Source: Clostridia bacterium (lineage in GTDB: Bacteria > Bacillota > Clostridia > Oscillospirales > CAG-272). Taken from it: a stretch of 15,254 bases of DNA. Position 1 is the stretch's first letter. Each line of letters starts with the position of its first letter. The position numbers and the translations under genes were made by a program. Shown here in pieces: positions 1 through 6,005 of this stretch. The stretch is from positions 1 to 15,254 of the forward strand of contig JAGAMJ010000023.1 in the NCBI GenBank assembly GCA_017624795.1. The letters are read 5' to 3'. The notes beneath the pieces were generated by a model. It did not search any database. It was not told the origin of the DNA and was given only the letters and a program-made list of their open reading frames with translations.

Positions 1-52
1 CGCACCAACACAAAAGCCCTCCCCGATCGGGGAGGGCTTTTGTGTTGGTGCG
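1..52. terminator. 52-bp perfect palindrome, terminator of the tRNA-Leu
   Basis: Positions 1-52 equal their own reverse complement, with the centre between 26 and 27. The GC core is GCCCTCCCC/GGGGAGGGC, flanked by AAAA and TTTT. Read on the minus strand it follows the tRNA 3' end and has a GC stem followed by TTTTGTGTT, so it works as an intrinsic terminator; symmetry makes it bidirectional. The outermost bases on both sides read CGC-A-CCA, the 3' end of a tRNA. On the right this is the tRNA-Leu in this window. On the left it could be the tail of a convergent tRNA lying outside the window (inference). Confidence 0.8.
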
Positions 53-132
53 GGCGAAAGGATTTGAACCTTCACAGTAATACAACCACAAGATCCTTAG
101 TCTTGCGCGTCTGCCAATTCCGCCACGCCCGC
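46..132 (-). tRNA. tRNA-Leu (anticodon AAG), CCA encoded
   Basis: The minus strand folds as a class II tRNA. The acceptor is GCGGGCG (132-126) paired with CGCCCGC (56-50), discriminator A at 49 and encoded CCA at 48-46. The D-arm is of leucine type (GGCGGAATTGGCAGACGC). The anticodon stem is CAAGA/TCTTG around the 7-base loop CTAAGGA, which places AAG at positions 34-36. A medium-length variable arm follows, then a T-arm with stem GAAGG/CCTTT and loop TTCAAAT. It decodes CUN leucine codons, most directly CUU, and A34 would presumably be deaminated to inosine. A34 is rare in bacterial tRNAs outside tRNA-Arg(ACG), although leucine AAG tRNAs are known in some Firmicutes. The class and amino acid are clear; the AAG reading depends on the loop assignment, which the perfect 5-bp stem supports. 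Confidence 0.93.
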
Positions 133-179
133 GTATTGTGATATGTGGGTGTGGCGGAATGAGTCCGCGTCACGCCCGC
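117..179 (-). repeat. tRNA leader with partial copies of the tRNA 5' end
   Basis: The leader repeats pieces of the tRNA. CACGCCCGC occurs at 124-132 (the tRNA acceptor) and again at 171-179. ATTCCGCCAC at 117-126 recurs inverted as GTGGCGGAAT at 151-160. A small hairpin GCGGA/TCCGC forms at about 154-168. This could be a decayed tRNA fragment or a processing structure in the precursor; the sequence cannot decide between them. Confidence 0.5.
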
Positions 180-202
180 ATGTTGTAGTAGACAACGCTA
201 AT

Positions 203-231
203 ATTATACTCGGTGAAAAGGCAAATGTCAA
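203..231 (-). promoter_or_regulatory. Consensus sigma-A promoter of tRNA-Leu
   Basis: On the minus strand TTGACA (231-226) and TATAAT (208-203) are separated by exactly 17 bp, a perfect match to the housekeeping consensus. Transcription should start near 196 and give a leader of roughly 64 nt before the tRNA 5' end at 132. A promoter this strong suits a stable RNA gene. Confidence 0.9.
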
Positions 232-280
232 GGGCTTTCAGAAAAGTTTTTGAAAAAGTTTTGAAAAAGGTTTTTGAGGT

Positions 281-1222
281 TCAAAATCCGTCGGGAAGCT
301 TGACCGCGTCGCGCGGAATTTTGCTCCAATCAAACAGCGGTATCAGTTGCGTGAGCGTGATGCGCTCGGGCGAGGGAATGAGCGAGAGTGCCGCCGCAAG
401 CGCGCCGATCACGGGGGCGGGATCGGGGTAGACCTCGCGCACACGCTCCATGCAGCCGTCCCCGTCGCGCTTGGAGAGCCGCCGCCCCTTTGCGTCGGTC
501 AGCAACGGAATATGGTAGTAAACGGGGTGAGAAAAGCCCAGCTCACGCTGCAAAAACATCTGCCGCGGCGTGCTATCCAGCAGGTCGTTTCCGCGCACGA
601 TCTCGCTCACGCCCGACAGGGCGTCATCGACCACGACGGCAAGCTGATAGGCATACACGCCATCCGAGCGCCGTACCACAAAATCCGAGCAATCCCGCTC
701 TAAATTTTCGCAATACGCGCCCTGCAAGCGATCGGTAAACGAAAAGACCTCGCTTGGCACCTGCACCCGATAGGCGGGCTTTTTGCCGACAGGGGGCGGA
801 TCGCCCGAGCGCAAGCGGTAAAGACACTTACGGTCATATTTCGGCGCACCGTCCGCGCGGTGCGGTGCGGTGGCGGCATGCAGCTCGGCACGCGAGCAAT
901 AACAAGGGTAGATCAAGCCCTTTTGGTTCAATTTTTCAAAATACGTATCATAAATCTCGGCACGCCTTGATTGCCAAAGCACCTCGCCGTCAAAGGTGAG
1001 CCCCAGCCACGCAAGGTCGTCCAAGAGGTACTTGGTATTCTCGCCCATAAAGGGGCAGCGCGCGGCGTCCAGATCCTCGATGCGAAGCAGCACCTTGCCG
1101 CCCGATGCCTTTGCGGAAAGCCACGACAGCATCGCGCACATCAAATTACCCAAATGCAATCTGCCGCTGGGCGTAGGCGCAAAACGCCCCACAACGGGTG
1201 TTGTTTTCTCGTTATTTGGCAT
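281..1222 (-). CDS. gluQ: Glutamyl-Q tRNA(Asp) synthetase
   Basis: GluQRS is a truncated glutamyl-tRNA synthetase paralogue. It activates glutamate and attaches it to queuosine-34 of tRNA-Asp rather than to a tRNA 3' end. The 313 residues cover only the catalytic domain, as usual for this family (about 300 aa), with no anticodon-binding domain. Visible motifs are GRFAPTPSGRLHLGN (residues 12-26; HLGN is the HIGH signature), zinc ligands C107-x-C109 and Y129-x3-C133 (the typical C-C-Y-C arrangement), the DGVYAYQLAVVVDD block (187-200) and RRLSKRD (247-253; KMSKS-like). The ATG at 1222 is preceded by AAAGGGGGTGAGC. No convincing promoter lies directly upstream, so it may be co-transcribed with the MBL lipoprotein gene 207 bp upstream, although a palindromic repeat sits between them. 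Queuosine genes are not in this window. Confidence 0.93.
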   Translation of the reverse strand: MPNNEKTTPVVGRFAPTPSGRLHLGNLMCAMLSWLSAKASGGKVLLRIEDLDAARCPFMGENTKYLLDDLAWLGLTFDGEVLWQSRRAEIYDTYFEKLNQKGLIYPCYCSRAELHAATAPHRADGAPKYDRKCLYRLRSGDPPPVGKKPAYRVQVPSEVFSFTDRLQGAYCENLERDCSDFVVRRSDGVYAYQLAVVVDDALSGVSEIVRGNDLLDSTPRQMFLQRELGFSHPVYYHIPLLTDAKGRRLSKRDGDGCMERVREVYPDPAPVIGALAAALSLIPSPERITLTQLIPLFDWSKIPRDAVKLPDGF

Positions 1223-1260
1223 TCAGCTCACCCCCTTTTTGTGTTAATCCGACTACAATC

Positions 1261-1381
1261 GCCTCCCTTGTGCAAAGGGAGGTGGCTTGCGTAGCAAGGC
1301 GGAGGGATTGTCAAAATTTAAGCTGCATTTAGACAATCCCTCAGTCGCCTACGGCGACAGCTCCCTTTGCACAAGGGAGCC
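1261..1381. repeat. Palindromic dispersed repeat (MITE/REP-like)
   Basis: This is an imperfect inverted repeat with ~50-bp arms. The left arm (1261-1312) runs from GCCTCCCTTGTGCAAAGGGAG to GAGGGATTGTC. The right arm (1332-1381) runs from GACAATCCCTC to CTCCCTTTGCACAAGGGAGCC in the opposite orientation, and about 19 bp separate them. Each arm contains its own smaller hairpins (CTCCCTT-GTGC-AAAGGGAG on the left; GTCGCC-TAC-GGCGAC on the right). From memory, closely similar elements are common between genes in Oscillospiraceae and related Clostridia. No transposase is present, so any mobility would need help from elsewhere. Confidence 0.8.
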
Positions 1382-1429
1382 ATTAAAAGTTGAAACGGCA
1401 ACATTGTCGCAACCGAATTTTAATTTCAT

Positions 1430-2284
1430 TCAAGTTTTTTCATCTGCAAAGCGCACCGCTTCCCCGTCACTGATGTAGCAAAGCGTGCCTTCCTCATCGG
1501 TGCGATGGTAGGTCGCGCCCACGGCGTCCAGCCGTGAAAGCAGCGCTTCATGGGGAAAGCCGTAGTCATTATCCGCGCCGCAGGAGATCGCCACGTGCGT
1601 CGGTGTAACCGCTTGCAAAAGTGCCTCACAGCAGGAGGTGTCGGAGCCGTGATGCCCCGCTTTGAGAAAATCACAGTCAAGCTTTTCGGCACCGACCGCC
1701 GACAGAAGCGCTGTTTCTCCGTCCAGCTCGGCATCGCCCGTAAAGAGAAAGGCGGTCTTACCATACGCCACGCGCAGGATCACGCTTGCGTCGTTCGGTT
1801 CTTTGGCGCTCTCATCGGCAAGCAATATTTCAACCGCCGCATCACCCAGAGAATAGACCTCCCCGCCGCTTGCCACATGGCACGTCACGCCGCGTTGCTG
1901 TGCCGCTTCCAACACCAGACGGTAGGTCAGATCGTCGGCGGAAAAGGGCGACACGATCAGCGTGCCGACCTCATAATTTTCAAGCAGCATACGCGCGTTG
2001 CCGACATGGTCCTCGTGCGGGTGCGTCAGCAAAAGACAGTCGATGTGCTTGATGGCGCGATCGGCAAGCGCGCCCAGAATAGCACCGCGCTCGGTCGCTG
2101 TTCCCGCGTCGATCAGCCAAACGGCATTTCCCTGCCGCAGCAGCGTGCAGTCGCTTTGCCCCACGTCCAGCACCTCGACCGAAAATCCCGTCACCGTTTT
2201 GTCCCTTTGGCAACCGAAAAGGCACAGCACAAGGCAAAGCATCAAAATAACGGCACCAAGCCGTCGGATCGCTTTCATCGACAC
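1430..2284 (-). CDS. ComEC/Rec2-like metallo-beta-lactamase-fold lipoprotein
   Basis: This is a secreted, probably lipid-anchored metallohydrolase. Residues 1-25 form a lipoprotein signal (basic MKAIRR, hydrophobic core, LFG-C25). The MBL fold follows: VLDVGQSDC (38-46), the metal motif HPHEDH (88-93), FTGD (181-184) and GHHGS (210-214). This spacing is typical of the C-terminal domain of ComEC and of stand-alone ComEC-like proteins (about 280 aa). In ComEC this domain is thought to be the nuclease that degrades the non-transported DNA strand. Here the membrane channel domain is absent, so an extracellular nuclease or phosphodiesterase role is only plausible. The start is either GTG at 2284, best spaced from GAGGTGAT, or ATG at 2278. 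It diverges from the M50 protease gene. Confidence 0.85.
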   Translation of the reverse strand: MSMKAIRRLGAVILMLCLVLCLFGCQRDKTVTGFSVEVLDVGQSDCTLLRQGNAVWLIDAGTATERGAILGALADRAIKHIDCLLLTHPHEDHVGNARMLLENYEVGTLIVSPFSADDLTYRLVLEAAQQRGVTCHVASGGEVYSLGDAAVEILLADESAKEPNDASVILRVAYGKTAFLFTGDAELDGETALLSAVGAEKLDCDFLKAGHHGSDTSCCEALLQAVTPTHVAISCGADNDYGFPHEALLSRLDAVGATYHRTDEEGTLCYISDGEAVRFADEKT

Positions 2285-2304
2285 GTCATCACCTCTTTTT
2301 TACT

Positions 2305-2332
2305 ATTGTACCACACTTGCAAAATATTGCAA
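2305..2332 (-). promoter_or_regulatory. Promoter of the MBL lipoprotein gene
   Basis: On the minus strand TTGCAA (2332-2327) and TACAAT (2310-2305) are separated by 16 bp and lie ~20 bp upstream of the start codon. Both elements are close to the sigma-A consensus. The -35 lies inside a perfect inverted repeat (2316-2333). Confidence 0.6.
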
Positions 2333-2333
2333 G
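2316..2333. promoter_or_regulatory. Inverted repeat over the -35 region, possible operator
   Basis: CTTGCAA-AATA-TTGCAAG has two perfect 7-bp arms around a 4-bp spacer. It covers the -35 and part of the spacer of the minus-strand promoter and sits in the divergent region between the MBL lipoprotein and the M50 protease. Size and position suit a dimeric repressor site, but no regulator is encoded next to it. Confidence 0.4.
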
Positions 2334-2401
2334 GGGGAAAACAAAATTTGAAAAGCGGTGAAAAGGACGGCCTGCCGCGCATAACATTTTTGGGGAGGTG
2401 C

Positions 2402-3025
2402 ATGATGAAGATACGGATCACCCCCGGTGCTGTGCTGCTGCTCGCCGTTCTCGCTTTTGATAAAAGCGCTGTTTTCGCGGCGTCCCTGCTTGCCGCCACC
2501 GTTCACGAATGCGGTCACCTGCTTGCGGCGCGGTGGCTGCACGTTCCGCTTTCGCTTTTGGAGCTGGACCTGATGGGCGCAAAGCTTTACCCCGCCCGTG
2601 CCATTCCCTCTTACCGCGCGGAGGCGCTGCTCGCGGCAGCGGGGCCGCTGTTCTCCTTGCTGCTGGCGCTGCCGCTTGCGTGGAGCGCCGTTCCCTTTTT
2701 TGTAGCACTGCGCAGCGCCACGCTTTCCTTTGCGCTGTTCAACCTCTTGCCCATCGAGGGGTTTGACGGCGGTCGCGTGCTGCGCTCCCTCCTTGCCTGC
2801 CGCCTCGGCGAGGACACCGCGCGCCGCGTGGTGTTTGCAAGCTCGTATCTATCGCTTCTTTTCCTGTTCGCGCTTGCCGCGTGTCTGCTGCTTCGCTACG
2901 GAGAGGACGCCACGCTTGCGGTGCTTTCCGCCTCGCTTTTTGCAAAGCTCTTTCTCTCGCTTGACGCGCCCGTGCAGGGTGGAAAGAGAGCTTGCAGAAA
3001 AAAGCGAGGATTTGAGAGGATTTGA
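2402..3025 (+). CDS. M50 family (SpoIVFB-like) site-2 membrane metalloprotease
   Basis: This polytopic intramembrane zinc protease has 207 residues. HECGH (35-39) is the HExxH zinc motif in the first conserved membrane segment. NLLPIEGFDGG (114-124) is the second signature and supplies the third metal ligand, D122. Hydrophobic stretches near 9-33, 74-100, 103-117 and 144-164 account for the membrane helices. The short form without PDZ or CBS domains resembles SpoIVFB-type proteases, which cut pro-sigma-K in sporulating Firmicutes, but neither the substrate nor the SpoIVFA partner is visible here. ATG at 2402 follows GGGGAGGTG (2392-2400); a second ATG follows at 2405. The long upstream open frame is not coding. 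The C-terminus and stop lie in a 10-bp tandem repeat. Confidence 0.85.
   Translation: MMKIRITPGAVLLLAVLAFDKSAVFAASLLAATVHECGHLLAARWLHVPLSLLELDLMGAKLYPARAIPSYRAEALLAAAGPLFSLLLALPLAWSAVPFFVALRSATLSFALFNLLPIEGFDGGRVLRSLLACRLGEDTARRVVFASSYLSLLFLFALAACLLLRYGEDATLAVLSASLFAKLFLSLDAPVQGGKRACRKKRGFERI
3006..3025 (+). repeat. 10-bp tandem duplication at the protease stop codon
   Basis: GAGGATTTGA occurs twice in tandem (3006-3015 and 3016-3025), and the stop codon of the M50 gene is the last triplet of the second copy. Because 10 is not a multiple of 3, loss of one copy would remove this stop and extend the frame to 3176. Confidence 0.7.
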
Positions 3026-3137
3026 GAGAATATGGAAGAAAAGCAGAGTTTTTCTGCCGAAAATTCCTCAAAATTGCGACAATTTAAGATTTTTTACGGA
3101 AAAATGCGGTTTATTCGGGGTTTTTTTGAAAAACCTA

Positions 3138-3166
3138 TTGCATTTTATAACGCTTTCTGCTACAAT
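3138..3166 (+). promoter_or_regulatory. Promoter of the potABCD operon
   Basis: TTGCAT (3138-3143) and TACAAT (3161-3166) are separated by 17 bp. Transcription should start near 3173, leaving a leader of about 75 nt before potA. The region upstream (3026-3137) is AT-rich and holds one weak hairpin, GGTTTTT/AAAAACC at 3119-3135; I see no gene in it. Confidence 0.8.
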
Positions 3167-3182
3167 AGCGCTATAAACGGTG

Positions 3183-3208
3183 AAAGGGGACGTGATTTCG
3201 TCCCCTTT
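3183..3208 (+). promoter_or_regulatory. Hairpin in the pot operon leader
   Basis: AAAGGGGACG (3183-3192) pairs perfectly with CGTCCCCTTT (3199-3208) around a TGATTT loop. It begins ~10 nt after the predicted transcription start and ends ~25 nt before the potA ribosome binding site. No U-tract follows, so it is not a terminator. It may stabilise the mRNA 5' end or be a regulatory element; it matches no riboswitch class I recognise. Confidence 0.5.
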
Positions 3209-3248
3209 GCGCGTTATCATTTCATCTGGTATAAGGAGTTTAAGTGGA

Positions 3249-4394
3249 ATGGATAACACATTGATCAAATTGAGGTCTATCGAAAAATCCTTCGATGGCG
3301 AGCAGGTGCTTTGCGGCATCGACCTTGACATTCACGACAAGGAATTCGTCACCCTTTTGGGGCCATCGGGCTGCGGCAAGACCACCACACTTCGTATTAT
3401 CGGCGGCTTTGAAAGCGCCGACACGGGTGACGTTTATTTTGACGGCGAGCGCATCAACGAGCTGCCCGCGCACAAGCGTCAGGTCAACACCGTGTTTCAG
3501 CGCTACGCCCTCTTTCCCCATCTGAACGTATACGATAACGTCGCCTTCGGTCTGCGCGTGCAGAAGATCGGCGAGGAGGAAATTCAAAAGCGTGTTCGCG
3601 AAATGCTGGAAATGACGGGACTGCGCGGCTTTGAAAGCCGCCGCCCCAGCACCCTCTCGGGCGGTCAGCAGCAGCGTGTCGCTATCGCGCGCGCGCTGAT
3701 CAACCGTCCGCGCGTGCTTTTGCTGGACGAGCCCCTCGGCGCGCTTGACTTAAAGCTGCGCAAGGATATGCAAAACGAGCTCAAACGGATCCAGCGCGAA
3801 ACCGGCATCACCTTCATCTACGTCACCCACGACCAGGAGGAGGCGCTTTCCATGTCCGACACCGTTGTGGTCATGGCGAACGGCAGGATCCAACAGATCG
3901 GCACCCCCACCGATATTTACAACGAGCCCGTCAACGCCTTCGTCGCCGATTTCATCGGCGAGTCGAACATCATCGACGGCGTGATGCCCGAGGATAACAA
4001 GGCGCGCTTTGCAGGTCACACCTTTGCGTGTGTGGACGGCGGCTTTGCGAAAAACGAGGCAGTGGATATCGTCATTCGCCCCGAGGACGTGGACGTTGTG
4101 CCCGTGGAAAAGGGTATGCTGTCGGGCACGGTTTCGGGTGTGACCTTCAAGGGCGATTACTACGAGATCATTGTGGACGTCAAGGGCTTCAAGTGGATGA
4201 TCGAAACCTCTGACTTTGTTGCGCCCGACGAAAAGATCGGTCTTTATATCGAGCCCGACGCCATTCACGTGATGAAAAAGTCGGAGTATTCGGGCAAGTT
4301 CGGTGACTATTCCACGTTCTCCGACGAAATGGACCATCTCTCTGACCCCGATGCGGAGGTAGGCGAAGATGAAGAAGAAGCTATCCTTTCTTGA
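3249..4394 (+). CDS. potA: Spermidine/putrescine ABC transporter ATP-binding protein PotA
   Basis: This cytoplasmic ATPase powers polyamine import by PotBC. The 381-aa product has Walker A GPSGCGKTT (38-46), Q84 (Q-loop), the ABC signature LSGGQ (136-140), Walker B LLLDEP (157-162) and the switch histidine H194 in THDQEEA. A TOBE-type regulatory domain occupies about 235-355. The tail (~356-381) is acidic, ending in EVGEDEEEAILS, and its coding DNA overlaps the first 26 bp of potB. The ATG at 3249 follows AAGGAG (3233-3238) with a 10-nt gap. An in-frame GTG at 3180 would add 23 residues but lies in the leader hairpin and has no ribosome binding site. The potABCD gene order and the PotD-type binding protein point to polyamines, though family members can also take related cations. 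Confidence 0.95.
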   Translation: MDNTLIKLRSIEKSFDGEQVLCGIDLDIHDKEFVTLLGPSGCGKTTTLRIIGGFESADTGDVYFDGERINELPAHKRQVNTVFQRYALFPHLNVYDNVAFGLRVQKIGEEEIQKRVREMLEMTGLRGFESRRPSTLSGGQQQRVAIARALINRPRVLLLDEPLGALDLKLRKDMQNELKRIQRETGITFIYVTHDQEEALSMSDTVVVMANGRIQQIGTPTDIYNEPVNAFVADFIGESNIIDGVMPEDNKARFAGHTFACVDGGFAKNEAVDIVIRPEDVDVVPVEKGMLSGTVSGVTFKGDYYEIIVDVKGFKWMIETSDFVAPDEKIGLYIEPDAIHVMKKSEYSGKFGDYSTFSDEMDHLSDPDAEVGEDEEEAILS

Positions 4395-5193
4395 ACGCGC
4401 CGCCGCCGTGCCGCATATGGTGTGGGCGGTGATGTTCATCGTGGCGCCTCTGCTGTTCGTGGCATACTTTGCCTTTACCGATACGAACGGCAGCTTCACC
4501 TTTTCCAACGTTGAGCTGCTTTCCTCGTATTCCCACATCTTCCTTGTGTCGATCTGCTTTTCGCTGGTGGCGACCTTTTTCTGCCTACTCATCGGCTACC
4601 CTCTCGCTTTTTTCATGTCAAGGGCAAAGCCCTCGACGCAAAAGCTGCTGACCGTGCTTTTGATGCTGCCGATGTGGATCAGTCTGCTCATTCGCACCTA
4701 TTCCCTCATGACCCTGCTGGACAACGGCGGTCTTGTGAACTCTCTGCTCACGGCGCTCGGGCTTGATCCCATCGCCATGGTCGGCACGGGCGGCGCTGTG
4801 ATCCTTGGTATGATCTACGACTTTTTGCCCTATATGGTGCTGCCGATCTACACGTCGATGCAAAAGCTGGACAACCGCTATCTGGAAGCGGCGGCAGACC
4901 TTGGCTGCACCCCCTTGCAAACCATGCTGCGCGTGGTGCTGCCGTTGACGGTCCCCGGCATCATTTCGGGCATCACGATGGTGTTCGTGCCCTCGATCTC
5001 GACCTTCTACATTTCCCAAAAGCTTGGCGGCGGCAACTTTGACCTGATCGGCGATACCATCGAACGGCAGTTCAAATACCCCTCAACCTATCACGTGGGT
5101 GCGGCGATCTCGCTGGTGATGATGATCCTGATCCTGATCTCGGTCGCGGTGATGAACCGCTTCTCCGATGAGAAAGGAGAGATGATCGTATGA
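4369..5193 (+). CDS. potB: Spermidine/putrescine ABC transporter permease PotB
   Basis: This is an integral membrane permease of 274 aa with about six hydrophobic helices, the first at residues ~13-35. The cytoplasmic EAA loop, LEAAADLGCTPLQTMLRVVLP (~164-184), docks on PotA. It pairs with PotC to form the channel. The ATG at 4369 is preceded by GGAGGT and lies inside the end of potA (26-bp overlap), so the two are translationally coupled. Length and motif are normal for the family. Confidence 0.94.
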   Translation: MKKKLSFLERAAAVPHMVWAVMFIVAPLLFVAYFAFTDTNGSFTFSNVELLSSYSHIFLVSICFSLVATFFCLLIGYPLAFFMSRAKPSTQKLLTVLLMLPMWISLLIRTYSLMTLLDNGGLVNSLLTALGLDPIAMVGTGGAVILGMIYDFLPYMVLPIYTSMQKLDNRYLEAAADLGCTPLQTMLRVVLPLTVPGIISGITMVFVPSISTFYISQKLGGGNFDLIGDTIERQFKYPSTYHVGAAISLVMMILILISVAVMNRFSDEKGEMIV

Positions 5194-6005
5194 AAACACT
5201 TTCCCGTGTCTATATGTGGGTGGTCTTTGCCCTTTTGTATGCCCCGATCCTTGTTCTTGTGATCTTTTCCTTCAACCGGGGAGGGTCGCTTTCCTCGTAT
5301 ACCGGCTTTTCCTTTCGCTGGTACGGGGAGCTTTTCCGCGACAGCGTTGCGCTGCAATCGCTGAAAAACTCGCTTGTGCTTGCGATCAGCTCCTCGGCGC
5401 TTGCCACCCTGATCGGCACCTTCGCAGCGCTCGGTCTTGACCGTATGCGCAACCGCTATTTGAAGGGTGCCGTCAATTCGGTCACCAACATTCCGATGAT
5501 GAACCCCGATATCGTGACGGGTGTTTCGATGATGCTGCTTTTTGTGGCGGTCGGTGGGATCCTTGGACTTTCCGACGTGCTTGGCCGCTGGACCATGCTG
5601 ATCGCCCATACCACGTTCAGCTTGCCTTACGTGATCCTGTCGGTCCTGCCCAAGTTCCGTCAGTTTGACGCCTCCTTACGCGAGGCGGCGATGGATCTTG
5701 GCTGCACCCCCGCAAGGGCGTTTTTCAAGGTCGAGCTGCCCCATCTGCTGCCCGGTGTGATCTCGGGCTTTATCATGGGCTTTACCCTCTCGCTTGACGA
5801 CTTCGTCATCAGCCACTTCGTCAGCTCCCCCGATTTTCAGACCCTGCCCCTTTACATCTACAACCAGACGGCGCATAACGTCAAATACAGTATGTATGCG
5901 CTTTGCACCCTGATCATCGTCACCATTCTGGCACTTTTGCTGCTGGTCAATTTCGCGGGCGGCATCGGTGATCGCACCAAACGGCGGAAGGAGGCGACCA
6001 AATGA
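5190..6005 (+). CDS. potC: Spermidine/putrescine ABC transporter permease PotC
   Basis: This is the second permease subunit, 271 aa, with about six membrane helices and an EAA loop of the form LREAAMDLGCTPARAFFKVE (~163-182), parallel to that of PotB. Helix 1 contains the usual PotC/PotI-type LLYAPILVLVIFSFN stretch (residues ~15-29). The start overlaps the potB stop by 4 bp (ATGA) and is preceded by GAGAAAGGAGAG. It forms the polyamine channel with PotB. The C-terminus is strongly basic (DRTKRRKEATK), consistent with a cytoplasmic end. Confidence 0.94.
   Translation: MKTLSRVYMWVVFALLYAPILVLVIFSFNRGGSLSSYTGFSFRWYGELFRDSVALQSLKNSLVLAISSSALATLIGTFAALGLDRMRNRYLKGAVNSVTNIPMMNPDIVTGVSMMLLFVAVGGILGLSDVLGRWTMLIAHTTFSLPYVILSVLPKFRQFDASLREAAMDLGCTPARAFFKVELPHLLPGVISGFIMGFTLSLDDFVISHFVSSPDFQTLPLYIYNQTAHNVKYSMYALCTLIIVTILALLLLVNFAGGIGDRTKRRKEATK

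Noticed and set aside
1550..2401. Long open frame upstream of the M50 protease on the plus strand
   Set aside because: It is antisense to the clear MBL lipoprotein gene, its translation is low-complexity Arg/Gln/His-rich, and a strong GGGGAGGTG ribosome binding site precedes ATG 2402.
3180..3248. GTG start giving a 23-residue N-terminal extension of PotA
   Set aside because: It lies in the leader hairpin without a ribosome binding site; AAGGAG at 3233-3238 fits ATG 3249.
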